Shown one piece after another: positions 1 through 13,957 of a DNA stretch of 64,000 nt (within the stretch, counting starts at the first letter, position 1; each line of letters starts with the position of its first letter). The translations under genes and the position numbers were made by a program. The stretch spans positions 45,986,770-46,050,769 of the forward strand of contig NC_052622.1 in NCBI RefSeq assembly GCF_016545825.1, given 5' to 3'. The notes under the pieces were generated by a model, which did no database searches, was not told where the DNA came from, and saw only the letters and a program-made list of their open reading frames with translations. Origin of the DNA: Eucalyptus grandis (taxonomy: Eukaryota > Streptophyta > Magnoliopsida > Myrtales > Myrtaceae).

Positions 1-2097
1 CGTCTGACTTTTTCTAGTATAGATATTCTGGCAGCAGAGTTTAATGATCATAACCTTTGATTTAAGCTGCCATTCATATTATGTTTGAAAGCTTTTAAAA
101 TAAATGATATGTTGGGATTGCTGTCGGCTGTTCTTGGCATTTTTTGCAATTGTAGTAGTTACGAGATTACATATACCAGATGCTGACCATGTTTTGATAT
201 CCCATGATTGGATGTGCATTTGATTCCAACTTGAGGTTGGTTTGGTTATGGATTGATGCCATGTTGATCAAATAGACGCATTCATGCATGTGAGAAAATA
301 TGGCTTCAATTTCATGGCAATTTGTCATCAAACAATCACAATTTGCAGTCTCATATGCTCTGTTACCATTCCGATTGCATGCTGGAAGTTGTGGATTAAG
401 TATAGATTAGATGAATTCTGTCTTAGCTTGGTTCTGTTTTGCTGTTTTGCTGCTCTGTTCTATATGGGTTTTGTTGTTGTGAGTCCTTTTGTCTACCTCC
501 TCATATGGTACAAAAATGTGCACTTTGTAATGTGTTCTTTTGATGAAGTTCTGCTAATTTCAATCTGTTGACATTGTGATTGTGTCAGCATGCGGGCATG
601 TTTGGGTAGATTTTGCTTCTTTCTTAATATTGCGTAATAGATGCCGAGAGTTCTTGGATTTGGTCAGCATTTACTAGATTCAACAACTGTTAAAAATGGA
701 GCTACAGTTTGTAAATGATTAAGTGTTTTGTTTTCACGCCTTTAATGACCTGTGCTGTTTGCCATTTTCACATGATTTTTTGTGATTAGATTCTAAAGGT
801 GATGCCTAAACGAAAGTTGTTCATTAGGTTCCAATCTATATCAAATAAAAATTTCGTGATAATTGAAGATCATTTACCCAGGTCGAGTATGTCTAGAATA
901 TCTCTGACCTTGTTTGAAATTTTTGCTGTTCTGATTGATTCTCTGTTTCGGATGACCTTTTGTGTAAATGACCTGATACGAGCTGGTTGCTGTGGTTTTC
1001 TGTGTTTGATGCCTTCATGAGAGCTGAAGATGGTTCGACTATCTTTCCAACGAACTATAATACACCCTGATCCGATATCATTAGCCACATGAAATTTTCT
1101 TTAAAAGTTAGGAAGTAATTCTGGAAAATTGTTGTGTTCTGTTCTGATGTGGAAATTCGTATGCCTGTTTTGACTGATATGCTTCGGTCCTTGGAACGAG
1201 CTGGTAAATGATGTTATTAGGACTTAATGTCTTCTAGAGATTTGTAATAGACATATCAAGCTTTAAAATGATATATTGCATGCCTGAATCGACCATCGTT
1301 TGCTATGTTTAACATTTTTTTTCTAATCCATTCTGAAATCTGGAATTTGCCTTGGTCAGAAATGCATATACTGTTATTGTGGGCCTGATTGTCTGTCACT
1401 CTCTTATGATGCTGATTTTGCATGATTTGCACATCAATTGGACTCAACTTCTCTTGTGATGCGCATGATAGAAATCTGTCATTAAAATGAAATTCAGAAC
1501 CCCTGTTGTTCCCTTGTCGAAGCTGACCTCTTGTCATTCTTCTATGATTTTCTTGTTAAGGATTCTAAGATTGGGTCTTTAACAAAAGTTGTTCGCCTTT
1601 CTTTTGTTTGCGCTGTGGTAAAATTTCATATTCTCCAGATTTTCTTTTTAGATCAAATCACTATTAATGTGTCATGACATCCTGATATTTTGCTGCATTT
1701 TTTACGAAGTTGTATGCATGAAACTTGTGCCTCATTGTCTTCTTGACATTTGAAACACATGTTACAAGTTTCGCATTAATGCATGGCATATCATATTTGA
1801 ATCTCTTTTGATGTGAATATCATGCACCCATTTGGCTAATTGCAATTGGAATTTGTCAAGCATGACATTCTCAGTTCCAAGTCACTTTGCAATGTTAATG
1901 ACTTGTGTGACTTCTTTGCATTATGATTTAGGGTTAAATGTTTACCCAAACCTTTTTCGCATTCAACCTTATGTCATATGCAAGTTTCACATTTTTGTGT
2001 ATTGTCTAGGTGATCTTACGAACGTTTAAGCATGCCTTGTATTTTGTCCTGTTGGTGATTTGATTTTGCTGGATTCTTGTTCATGTCTGATGCCTAT
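1..2097. other. Intron-like or intergenic sequence, no gene recognised
   Basis: About 2.1 kb of T-rich sequence on the + strand that looks like a long plant intron or UTR-flanking DNA. The open frames here are under 100 codons, have no recognisable domain and show no linked exons. It ends at an assembly gap. I see no coding feature that I can support. Confidence 0.5.
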
Positions 2098-2197
2098 NNN
2101 NNNNNNNNNNNNNNNNNNNNNNNNNNNNNNNNNNNNNNNNNNNNNNNNNNNNNNNNNNNNNNNNNNNNNNNNNNNNNNNNNNNNNNNNNNNNNNNNN
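2098..2197. other. Assembly gap (100 N)
   Basis: A run of exactly 100 N, the usual placeholder for a scaffold gap of unknown size. Sequence on the two sides may not be truly adjacent. Confidence 0.98.
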
Positions 2198-2420
2198 TAT
2201 TTTTAAATATTAAAATATTATTAAAATTTATCAACGTTAGCGCCGATAGTCTTATGTGACACCGCCGGCATCCACGTCAGCATTTTCCGGCCAAAATTGA
2301 CCGGATGGATTGAATCGGCAAGAAGTGAAAATGTTTAGGACTCAATTGGCAAAATTAAAAGTTTTAGAACTGAATTGGCAAAAATACAATAGGTTTAAGA
2401 CTTTTTGGACAATTTTCCCG
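2198..2420. repeat. Truncated dispersed repeat end
   Basis: Directly after the gap is a repeat-like segment with internal sub-repeats. Two imperfect copies of a motif built on ACTCAATTGGCAAAA / ACTGAATTGGCAAAA are spaced about 40 bases apart and followed by AATAGGTTTAAGAC. This resembles the terminal portion of a dispersed non-autonomous plant element. Its other end is lost in the gap, so no class can be given. Confidence 0.45.
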
Positions 2421-2768
2421 TTCTATTACACTACCACATTATAATAGTATTCCATTACTACAACTAAAGGTTTTATGATCTTAGGAGTGTATCGAACAAG
2501 TGCAATATTTGTGAGATCTCCTGCAACTGTTAATATCCAATCAAATAAACAATTGTTGACACATGCAAGCAAATATTGTAATAGACAATCAACTTGTAAC
2601 AAATCTTAATGTCAATGATTATCAAATTAATGGCCTCTTCACACATTGGTAGTCTTTGCATTTAAATTCTATGGTTCTTGGAATTTTCATATCAAGCACT
2701 TCCTATCTTAGGATAAATTAATGATAACATATTATTCGACTTCATAAATTATCGTGATTTTGTGGTAG

Positions 2769-2935
2769 GCATGCCTTAATCGGCATTACATTAGCTCTTT
2801 CACTAATATTGAGTATTGGACAGAGTATTTAGGACGAAAGACGCTCCACTAGCATGCCTTAATCGGCGTTAACATTAGCTCTTTCACTAATATCGAGTAT
2901 TGGACGGAGTATTTAGGACGAAAGACGCTCCACTC
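2769..2935. repeat. 83-bp tandem duplication
   Basis: Two head-to-tail copies of an about 83-bp unit, both starting GCATGCCTTAATCGGC and ending GACGCTCCACT. They differ by a few substitutions and one base of length. The first copy starts at 2769 and the second at 2852. Confidence 0.8.
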
Positions 2936-5640
2936 TTTTCTCACGAGAAGGTCTAGTCGGCTGATTTTTTATTCCGATAAGCTATGGAGCTTAGAAGTTG
3001 GCATATTTTATTTTTCAATTCATAAAAGGCACACATTCCATGGCATCCACGCATCCAAAGAGTATATACAAAACTCCTCCTTTTATGGGATATCGATGAA
3101 AATTTTCTCTTTCTCAAATATTCTCATTTCATTTATTTACAACTATTATATCCATATATAAATGCGTAAATTTTGTCTTATCTGTACATATTTCAAATTT
3201 TGAATTAGAAACTTTTTATATCACAACAGCATTAAAAAATCGAATCTTAAAATTCTCTATCCATATATGTGTGCAATTTCTTCTTTTATGGTGCATTTTA
3301 ATAAACTTCTCCAATTTAAATATTTCTCAGGAGGGTGGTTTTACGTAATCTTTCAAATGTCACTTTCATTCACACGCAACCCACTTTCAAGACAAATTTG
3401 TTTCTCCTTTTCCCCTCAAAATATCCTCAATTGTTAATAATGAAAATTATCAATCAATAAATGAGTAAATAAATTATTCTGTCTTTTCTCTCATTATCTC
3501 AATTTTAAAATTTAAATATATTTCCACCTTTAAACCTCACCCAAAAAAGAAAAATCAAATCTTGAAAAGTTTTCCCCTTCACACAAAATTTCTTCATATG
3601 GTGTTAGTGATTTCTTTCCATTTATTAGTAACTCAAACATCTCACACTAAGGATAATTATTAATATTTTTCACATGTCAACTTTTTGCAGGCACGCAATG
3701 TGCCTGCACTTTGCTAATGTATCTATAAACAAGTTATATTTTGATATCTATCTACATATTTAAGTCACGATATCATTTTGTTTTTTTAATCCCCTCCAAA
3801 ACTATCTTTCATCCCCCCAAAAATATGAAAGTTTAATGACTACATTTCATCCACCGCCAGCATACCCACTTCTCCACTCAGAAAATAATTAACCTCATCC
3901 GTTTCCTCCGCCGGAAAAATAACTACTCTTATTTTCTTTTGAGGTAATTTTTGGTTTGTCATATCTTTTCTTCCATATCCATATACTTCCGCACACGCCC
4001 TTAACGAGTGATGAAATTTGTCTCACCCTTTGGTTATACCACTATTACCCATACATTCAAATAGCATAAAATTTTGGACAAAAAAAATAACATAAAAAAC
4101 AAACTATTAAATGCTCTCTCTCAATCAAGTAATCATAAATTTCATAACTCCCCACTTCACCCACTTAATTAAATGATCACTTAATTTCCAAAAAAAAAAA
4201 AATGATTTCTTTCTCTCTATACATGACCTAATGAAAACTCAAGACTAGCTACAGTTGATTATAATGTAGCAAAACAGATCATTATTTGTTGCCATAATTT
4301 GTAATCTAATGACGATATAGCCAGAAGTACCTTACTAAAATATCTTATTTCTTTTAAATAAGGCTCCATTTATTTTGCAGAAAACAAACGATTTGGAAAA
4401 CATTTTCCTTGAAAATGATCACTTGTATTGCTTTTAATATAAATGAACGAAAAATACCTTCGTGATTCACAAAGACGTTAAGATATAAATTGTTGTTGAA
4501 ATGAAATTTTTTTTTTTTTATCAACTAATTATTTCAAGCAATAGAGACGATCCTTTTTAAGAAAAATATTTTTTAAATCATTTATTTTTGTGAAACAAAT
4601 AGAGTCTAAGTAGAAAGAAAATTGAATAGCATCACTTTCACAATAAAAGTTCAAACAACACCAACATTTCAGATGCGCTTATCAGAATATTCAATTTTTA
4701 AGGAAATTTTTTATACTTTCACCATCTCAAGTCACTGTTGAATTCTGGCAGGGAAAGGAGGCCGCATTTTGATTGTAAAAAGAAGCAAATATCGAAAGCA
4801 CCAGCTAAGCCGGCCTTTTAAATTCACAAATCACCAACTTTCGTGCGGCTAGGAATGATCCCTTAATTTAATTTACCTGGATCTTTCTATAATTCCGATG
4901 ATTTTCTTGCAAAAATAATAAAAAAATTAATTTCGAGTTTTCGAGCAACGACACCACGAAATGATCCTTTTCCCAATAAGCATGACTGGTTCCTCGACAG
5001 GCCTCGATTACGACAATCTTAACAACACATGTATTGACAGAAAACTTGGAATTGTTCAATGCATGGGCAAATGAAGCTTCAAATGCTCGACAAACGGATC
5101 TTCCTGAAGTCCTGCCAAAGGTGCATTCCAAGTAGCAAATAAACTAAGAATTAATATGTAACGGAAAGATTTTGCATTCAGTTTTGGCTCGTTTATCAAG
5201 AGAAGATTTATAACCAAAACCCTCGATTACTTTTCAAAATTATCTTAAAACGGACTTTCTTAGTTAGGATGTGACAAGAAGAATTGCAATTTTTAATTGC
5301 AGATTAATTTGTATTGGGATATGTACGGTGCTTGCTTTTGAATCGTATATCTCCTTATGGAACATACCTAATGTTTGAGTATTTATTGATCAACCATCAT
5401 TAATTTATTGAGATTTTTTTCTATACAAGCAATACTGTTCCATAGACCGCGTTTCTCGTGACATGCATAATCGATATTTTGAGAATCGGGACATCCTCCC
5501 TTATCTGCTGGGGGGCATTCATTTGACTCGGAGGCAACAAAGGAAGGGATAGCACGAGGGCGATATCGTAAAACCGAAGCGTTCAAAACATGACACCGTG
5601 CAGCATCACCACCGCCACCACCCCCAAGGACGTCGAGGGA
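2936..5640. other. AT-rich intergenic region, nothing recognised
   Basis: Mostly AT-rich sequence without a recognisable gene. A short open frame on - at 4868-5131 (87 codons) has no family I recognise and no visible exon partner. The last few hundred bases, rich in CACCACCGCC, are the immediate upstream region of the OSCA-like gene. Confidence 0.5.
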
Positions 5641-5642
5641 GA

Positions 5643-5650
5643 TATAAATA
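5643..5650 (+). promoter_or_regulatory. TATA box of the OSCA-like gene
   Basis: A TATAAATA motif lies about 100 bp upstream of the CT-rich leader that ends in a clean donor (GACGAG|GTACGT) at 5924/5925. Spacing suggests transcription starts around 5675-5685. This is inferred from motif and position only. Confidence 0.5.
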
Positions 5651-5679
5651 TGCGCGACGAGCGAGGGGGAATCACCGGC

Positions 5680-8600
5680 CACCTTTTCTGCCAGTTTGCC
5701 TTCCCGCATCGCCAAGTGGCTTTGATTCTTGCACGTTGCCGGCCCCCCTCGCTCTCAGCCTGGATCCCGCACATTCCCTCGCCTCCATCGCATAAACCTG
5801 AACACCTCTCGCTCGCGGACAGATACCTTCATTGATCGATTGTTCGACTCCTTCGTTCGCTTCGCTGTCGCTGCGCTCTCCTTCCTCGTCGCGTCTGATC
5901 CTGACGAACGGCCCACTCGGACGAGGTACGTCATCTCTCTCGCCCTCGCTCTGGCTCTGGCTCTTGCTCTGGCTTCGTAATGCCTTGGGCCTCTTCTGTT
6001 CCCGTTTGGATGCCGAGGAAACGCGGCGGCGATAGGTAAGAATCGCGTGCATTGTCGTTGACGAAGTGGGGAAATCGTTTGCCTATCGCGCGTGGTTTGT
6101 AGATTGTTCTGTTCCCGTCGGAGGGTTCCTCTGTTTCGTCTGCGGGATGAAAGGGAAGACACGCCACATGCCAAAGCCTCGTGTCGCTTTCTTTACTTTC
6201 CGGCTTTTGTAATGATCAAAGTAAAAAAAAAAGGGTTTTTGTTTGTTTCTTATACGAAGCAATCGAGTAGATTTTGGAAGGCGCATTGGACAGTTGATAT
6301 GCTACGCTATGCTGGCTATTTAGTTGTTCCTTGTAAGTAGAAGATTGAATATTGGTGATGCTGGCATATTTGTATCCATCGTCACCTCTCTTCTTCTTCT
6401 TCTTCTTCTTTATTGAAATTTTGGGTTAATGCGTTTATGAGTGAATCGTGCAGGTGCGTTCCAGATGATGATCTGGTGTTGATCTGCTCAGTAGCTTAGA
6501 AATGCAGCGCTGATTGCGTTAATAAATGTGTATCCTTTTGTACTCGACTTAGAAAGACTGAGTAGCTGTACCGAGACCAAGATGAATTATTTGTTTCTGA
6601 GACCTTGTTACCCTATGCAGATTTTCATGTTCTGATTTCTTTCCACTGCTTCTCGAAGGTTCACTAATAGCTAGGTCCGGTCATCTTACTGGTTTAGCAT
6701 AGTTTGATAAGTTTCCCTTTTCACTTTTCTTATACATTTCTTTGTGAAGGTTAATGTTCCCTGCATAGAATTATCAGTTTCTTCCATTTACTACACTCGA
6801 TGTACTGCTTATATGAGTATTGATCCTCATTGCAGAATAGGATGTAACCACTGATCAGGTGGCTGATGTTTCTTATAGTTTTCACAGTGTCAATTCCATT
6901 TGAGGTCACTCTTTGATCTTGATCACCTTCCACTCGTTGCATCTGATAGCATGTTGATTTGGTAGTCTCAAATTCTAATTTCAAAGTACACTCCTGTTTC
7001 TTCTAGCTAAATATAAGCCTTCCATGCTTTTGATCGACTGAAAAACTAGTCATGGGAGTCGTATTCTGAAATTGCAGTTTAATTTTCTAATTTTTATTCA
7101 AAGCTTAATCCCATTCCAGGATTTAGAGAACTTCTTGTAAACTACCATGCGAACTCTGTGGGACAAATCTTCTCATCTTTTGTTAGATTTCCATCATCTT
7201 GTCAAAATTTCTATTGCATATCAAGAAACTTTTCCCATTAAGCATCATGAAAGCAAAAGTTAATGATATCATACAGCTAATTGGATGCTAGAACCATGGC
7301 TTTGCTCACTCTTCTCTGTTTCAAACGTAGGTGACTTATAAGTTTCATAAGCGATGGCCAGCCTCCAAGATATCAGTGTTTCAGCAGCTATCAATATCCT
7401 CTCCCGCAATTGCATTCCTTGTTGCGTTTGCAATATTACGACTACAACCCATAAATGATAGAGTTTACTTTCCAAAATGGTATCTCAAGGGCATAAGAGG
7501 CAGTCCAACCCGTTCTGGAGGCTTTGTGAGCACTTTTGTCAACTTAGACTTCAGAACATACATAAGGTTCTTGAGTTGGATGCCAGCAGCTCTTAGGATG
7601 CCAGAACCGGAGCTCATTGATCATGCGGGACTTGATTCTGCTGCATACATCAGGATTTACCTTCTTGGGTGAGCTATTAAGATGCTTTTGCATTTTTGAT
7701 TTTATGTTAGAAGTCTTCAAAAGCTACTCACATAGTGACTTTGAGTGGTTCATCCCAGTCAATTGATTTTATTTGATTTATATTATCAAAGTATGGGTCA
7801 ACTATGAGCATATGGTTTCAATGCAGACTATGGTTGCTTAATGTTTTTTCCTTTGCTCACTTTTAATGGAACCGTCTCATTTGGAGGCCTTCTTGTGCAG
7901 ATTGAAAATATTCGTCCCCATCACTTTTCTAGCTTTCGCGGTTTTGGTGCCGGTTAATTGGACGGGAGGAACTTTGGAGACAATAAAGGATGTTACTTTC
8001 AGCAACATCGACAAACTTTCGATATCCAATGTTCCATCTGGATCACAAAGGTGAAAAGAATGTTTCCTTATAATCGTTATCCTCCTTACTTTTACTCTGC
8101 AGCTGAGAATGTTACGTGCGAAGCGGGCCATCAGTGAAAATTCTATTGGATACACATACTTCTGCAGCTGTGACAAGTTTTGTTCCTTCATTCCATGTAA
8201 GGGAGATGAAATAGAAATTTAACTTTAGAATTTTGTTTTACTTCTTTCCAGGTTCTGGGCGCACCTGGTGATGGCCTATGTCTTTACATTTTGGACATTC
8301 TACATTCTGTATAGGGAATACAAGATAATGACTAATAAGAGATTGCAATTCTTGGCATCAGAAAATCGTCGTCCAGACCAATTCACGGTTGGTACTACAC
8401 TTTGGCCAGCCAATGTTTGATTATGCTTATTTTTGTAGTGTCTTTGATAAGTTGAAGTCATTAAAGTGTTATGTATTTGGATGATAGAATAATTAAATTT
8501 GTCAAAATGATTAGCCATGACAGCGAACCATTCTAAAGTGGGGGGAAGCATGTATTCCTCTGACGGTAAGCTTAGCAAAAAAATAATAAAAAATAATAAT

Positions 8601-11600
8601 AATAGTAACTATTTGGTCATTGGAACTGGACAATCATTGGCATCTGTATAGTATCACTTTAAAAAACTACATAATGTGTCGTCATTTGAGCTCATGGCAA
8701 AACTGAAGCACAATTGTCTTTCATTTAGTTTTTCCTTAAAGAAAAAGCTGAAGACAAACGGATATAACAACTACAGAAGAACATCTGTTTGCCCATTGGA
8801 GAAGGCCCAGGCCCTCCACGTTCTTCTTAGTAGCCGTCCTTAAACATTAGGCATCCATACGTTTCCTACTGCACCATCGTGTAATGATGTCCGATTAGTC
8901 TATGGTAGAAGTTTTGTTTAATTTTTCGCATTACTGCTGAAAAAGACAGTTTAGAGGTACATGCAGTGATCAAATGTGTAAAAGTTTCTACATCCATTTT
9001 TTTCGATTATTTTTCTCTGAGGCCTATCTTTATCCTTGTTGGGTGGGACCATGTCAGCATTTATTTGACCCTTGCTAGTTATAGGCTTAACATTTCCAAG
9101 TCCGCTTTAGAAAAAAAATTGAATGGGTTTTATTGCATTTAGCACTGGCATGTTAAAAAACAAGAAGGAAACCAATGCAACATTGTTTCTCAAGCTAGAA
9201 TTATTGCTAAAGTCTATTCCCGTCAAGAGCATCTCTAACACCCATTAGGTAGTTCTTACCAAATTGGCTTTAGACATCTATTCATTTGTAAGATGTTTAT
9301 ATGCAGGTGCTGGTGCGGAATGTTCCTCCAGATCCCGATGAATCAGTCAGTGAGCATGTTGAACATTTCTTCTGTGTAAATCATCCTGATTACTACCTTA
9401 CACATCAGGTATCTTTGTTGAAATTCCTGCATTTTTTCTGTGGATAGAGAATTCGTTATGATTAAAGGAGGAGGAGCTAAAAAAGAGGAAGAACGGGGGT
9501 CTTGGCATGGATTAGGAAAGATAAACAGAGGGAGAATGTGTCTGACTAGAGTGACTTTTCTAGTTTTCAGCTCTTGTTGGCCTCACAGCTTCATGATCTT
9601 TTTAACTTACAGGTTGTCTACAATGCAAACAAACTGGCAAAGTTGGTTGAGAAGAAGAAGAGTCTGCAAAATTGGTATATTTACTACCAAAATAAATATG
9701 AGCGAAATCCTTCTCAGAAGCCAACTACGAAGGTGCTCATAATATTGCATGTCAAATTTAGTGGAGGTCTTGCTTGTATTTTACCTTTTCAACTGTGACA
9801 GAACATTTGAGGGACTTTATTCTGAACTTATACTAATGACATTTTACCTTTTTTTATCTTATATGCGCTATTTGTAGACCGGATTTTGTGGTCTTTGGGG
9901 GACTAGAGTGGATGCTATAGATTATTATGCTGCTGAGATCGAGAAGTTAACTGAAGAAGTAAGTTCTCATCCCCAAGAGGCATAAATGCACATGCCATTT
10001 TGACTTTGTATGCGATTGTCACTGCTTTTATTCTCTGGACCATTTTCTTGAGGTTATTCATCACGTCAAGTGCCCCAGAGCATGAAAATAGTATAGCAGT
10101 GGGACACGTTAACTATGTCATTCTTTCTAAAGAGTTATTTATTCCAATAGTAAAAGCTTGAGAATATGGCAAGACCCTCGTTTTTATGCTGGGAAGTGAT
10201 GTTCCTGCAGGAACAAGCAGAAAGAGAAAGAGTGATCAGTGATCCCAAGGCTATTATACCTGCAGCATTTGTTTCATTCAAGAGTCGTTGGGGAGCAGCT
10301 GTGTGTGCTCAGACTCAGCAAACAAGTAACCCCACAATATGGCTGACACAATGGGCACCAGAGCCCGTGATGTTTATTGGGACAATCTGGCAATTCCTTA
10401 TGTTGAGCTCACTATTCGAAGACTACTTATGGCTGTTGCTCTGTTTTTCCTTACATTTTTCTTTATGATTCCCATAGCATTTGTCCAATCTCTTGCAAAC
10501 ATTGAGGGGATTGAAAAGGTTCTACCCTTTTTAAAGCCATTAATTGAAAGGTAAGGGCTGCGTCATTTATTCAGTGCTTTCATTTATGTACCAATTGCTT
10601 ACTCTTGGGGTCCTGCTTTTTCAATTATTTACAAGAAGTGATTATGTACTGAATCTCTAGAAAGTTAGTCATCATTGTATTGGAAACTAGATATTCAAAC
10701 TCTTTTAGAAGGAAGATTGGCGATGCATCATACTTTAAGCTTGAGAGAGACATTACTGCATTTCTCATAGTCTTTCCTGATTAGGCTTTCATTGAAGATA
10801 AAATAAAACTAGTGATCAATCTATTGTGGGAATGCCCATGCTGATGCTGATTCCTTGATATTCTTTTTGGTATATCTGTTGCAGGAAGGGCGTGAAGTCT
10901 TTAATTCAAGGATTTCTCCCGGGAATTGCCTTAAAGATCTTTCTTATTTTACTTCCAACTATTCTCATGACAATGTCAAAATAGAGGGCTTTGCCTCTCT
11001 CTCTTCTTTGGAGACGAGATCAGCTGGAAAGTACCATTTGTTTGTACTGGTCAATGTGTTTCTTGGAAGCATCATCACAGGAACAGCGTTGCAACAACTC
11101 AAATCTTTTCTCGATCAGGCTCCGACAGAGTATGTTAATTAAACAATGTGTTTAAGATAAAAGTTACCTCTCATATTAATACTTATTTTGTGCATCGTAG
11201 CATCCTGAACCAAATGTTGTCGTCAGGAGTGATGAGGGTGTGCAAACTCATATATGTTCCATTGTTCTTTTGGAAGCACTTTTATGTCTCCAACAGTGAA
11301 TTTTTTTTTTTAAATAGAATTTTTGCTGCTTCAATTAGCTGATTTGCATCTACTTCCATCACATAACTAATTGTGCTGCTGTTTCAGGATACCTAAAACT
11401 GTCGGTGTGTCTATTCCTATGAAAGCAACTTTTTTTATTACTTACATAATGGTGGATGGCTGGGCTGGAATAGCGGCAGAGATTCTAAGATTGGTTCCCT
11501 AGTTATGTTCCATTTGAAGAATACTTTCTTGGTAAAGACAGAAAAGGACAGAGAGCAGGCAATGGATCCGGGTTGCCTAGGCTTCGCGACATCTGAACCT

Positions 11601-13957
11601 CGGATTCAACTCTACTTCTTGCTGGGATTCGTCTATTCAGTTGTCACGCCTGTGCTGCTTCCTTTCATTATTGTCTTCTTTGCTTTGGCCTATATGGTTT
11701 TTCGTCACCAGGTTTGTGGTCATCAGAGCTAATAGTTGAACTTTCAAATTTTTTAACATTATGTGCATGTCTCTTTTAATTACTTGTAAGTTTAATATAA
11801 AGCATGATGTCCCACAACTCGATACTTGCATTCAATATCAGGAACAGGTTATGGAACTGGCCTTAATTATATAAACATTAAGTACGAAGCACTATTTCTG
11901 GTTTGGTTTGTTTGCCAAAACAATTCACATGATTTAGCATTATTTCTACATTCACACTTAGGATGATAGCAATTACAGCCATGGGTGAGGTGTCTGTGAC
12001 ATGTGCCATTTCCGACCCTGTATGCTATAACTCCAGTATAGATTCTAAATATTCTCAAAGAATATGTAGGTCTGTCAGCTTTGATGTCAAGGAAAAGTAT
12101 CATTCTTTTTGTTAATCTCAGAAATTTTTCATATGCAACATTATATGGTTGTTCATTTTATTCTTTGCTGGATTGGTGGCAAGTAATCAGCATTATCAAA
12201 ACTATCACTACATTTACTGTCATGACATAGGATGCTAAGCATTTGAGCTATGCAATCTGTCTAGTCAGCTTTGATGTCAAGGAAAAGTATCATAGCTTTG
12301 ATGTCAAGGAAAAGTATCATTCTTTTTGTTAATCTCAGAATTTTTTTTGTATGCAACATTATATGGTTGTTCAGTTTATTCTTTTGCTGGATTGGTGGCA
12401 AGTAATCGGCATTGTCAAAACTATCACTACATTTACTGTCATGACAGAGGATGCTAAGCATTTGAGCTACACAATCTGTCTAGGTTTTGACTTGCTATCT
12501 CTCAGATAGTGTCAGAATGGGGATTGAAATCCTGCACTTAAACTCATTAATCCCCTGCAATACGTTCATGGAAGTTTTTTACACCGATGACTATTGGCTT
12601 TGGAAAGATTTCTGTCATACGAGCAATTGTCTTGACATAGTAGTTGCTAACTGAGGAAGAGAAAACTGAATTGGTTAATGATGCTTAATCTATATGAATT
12701 TTTGTTAGTCAGATATTTGAAAGTTTTCCTGCTTCATTAAAATAACACCAAGCTTTTAGAGTGTAGTAAATTATCCTCATAAAAGATGTGGAGTTAATAT
12801 TGTGATGCCTAGGGATGATGCTGAAAATGCCAATAACAGTTCAGAGATGCATATTTTATAGAAAATGACTTTCCTATTCCATGTATTGGTTAATCATATC
12901 TTCCCATCAGTTAATTATGCAGTTCTATTGAATGAAATCCTGATTGGACTTGTTTTTAGTTGGGTCTTGGCCACACATCTTTTTCATGATGAAGTATATT
13001 AGATGCATCTAAGTTTGTAACCTAGACCAAAGTTTTGTTGTAAAGTCCTGTGATGGATGTTTTGCTAATTCAATATAATCTCACAGGCAGTTCTCTGAGA
13101 GACTTTTGTTGCTAATAGATCCTTGTTTGGTCACCTAGGTTATAAATGTGTACGATCAAAAATATGAGAGTGGGGCAGCCTTCTGGCCAGATGTGCAGAG
13201 GCGCTTGATTATTGGGATGGTAATATCTCAGCTTCTACTGATGGGACTAATGAGCACAAAAGGTGCGAAAAGCTCTACACCGCTTCTCATTGTGCTACCC
13301 ATTTTAACCATCTGGTTTCATATATTCTGCAAGGGACGTTTTGAATCAGCCTTTGTCAAGTTCCCATTACAGGTTCGTTCAGTAACATATGCAAATCGAA
13401 GTCCCTTTATGCATTTATCAAGTTATGATGAGAGCTGTTTTGCATCCTGCTAACTAGATCACTAATGTTTAATTAGCGCACGGAGCACACACCACCATGA
13501 CTTGCTTGCATGCTGAGTCTTGCAGCCTTTCCCAGAACCCGTCCTTGAGAAATTCGTGTGCACAGCTTTTCCGTTGATGTAGTATTCTTAGTCATTTAAG
13601 CTGCTAAAAGACACCTATTTGATCCCCTATTATGCACCCTTTGAGCCTGGCTGAGGATTGATACCCGTGGCTAAAAATTGTAGTGACATTATTTTAGCTA
13701 TTTTGGCATGACTGATGTTCTCATTCGACGAATGACAGGATGCCATGGTAAAAGACACACTCGAGAGGGCCACGGAACCGAACCTGAACTTGAAGGCTTA
13801 TCTCCATGATGCTTATGTACACCCTGTTTTCAGGAGGCGAGTTGGAAAACCCGCGGTGATCGATGAGGAAGAGAACAACCCTCTTGTGCCGACGAAAAGG
13901 ATGTCTCGCCGTAGTAGCAAGTACGGTTCTGATGTCAGTTCGGAAGCGGGAAACTGA
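5680..13957 (+). CDS. OSCA/CSC1-like hyperosmolality- and stretch-gated Ca2+ channel (DUF221 family)
   Basis: The product is a plasma-membrane mechanosensitive cation channel of the OSCA1 clade (CSC1-like; nearest types At4g02900 and At1g32090). A leader exon ends at 5924 and the next exon opens at 7331. Coding exons are 7354-7668, 7901-8050, 8252-8387, 9307-9408, 9613-9732, 9878-9958, 10211-10550, 10885-11129, 11388-11711, 13139-13372 and 13739-13957, all with GT-AG ends. Recognisable parts are the N-terminal helix (MASLQDISVSAAINIL), QPINDRVYFPKWYLKG, LKIFVPITFLAFAVLVPVNW, the cytosolic region with LVRNVPPDPDESV, and the DUF221 channel core (IPYVELTIRRLLMAVALFF to VFRHQVINVYDQKYESGAAF). Corrected length is 755 aa, normal for the family. 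Four single-base homopolymer indels break the frame: an extra C in 7403-7405, and missing bases at C 10364-10366, A 10978-10981 and C 11497-11499. I judge these to be assembly errors. The transcription start is approximate. Confidence 0.92.
12074..12483. repeat. About 190-bp tandem duplication inside an OSCA intron
   Basis: Intron 9 of the OSCA-like gene contains two head-to-tail copies of an about 190-bp segment. They start at 12074 and 12264, both with GTCAGCTTTGATGTCAAGG, and end near ATCTGTCTAG. The second copy carries an extra small duplication of its first 28 or so bases (12264-12320). Copies are about 95% alike, so the duplication is fairly recent. Confidence 0.8.

Noticed and set aside
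4868..5131. 87-codon frame on - (GTSHAYWEKDHFVVSLLENSK)
   Set aside because: It looks slightly protein-like, but I recognise no domain, no partner exons and no splice context. Noted in the intergenic entry only.
5383..6167. Several overlapping open frames on both strands in the GC-rich leader region
   Set aside because: They overlap the OSCA TATA box, leader exon and first donor, have no family resemblance, and arise from GC-rich composition.
7331..7672. Alternative OSCA N-terminus read from 7331 (TYKFHKRWPASK)
   Set aside because: It begins at the exon edge with GTG and is in another frame. The ATG at 7354 gives the conserved MASLQDISVSAAINIL and needs only one homopolymer correction.
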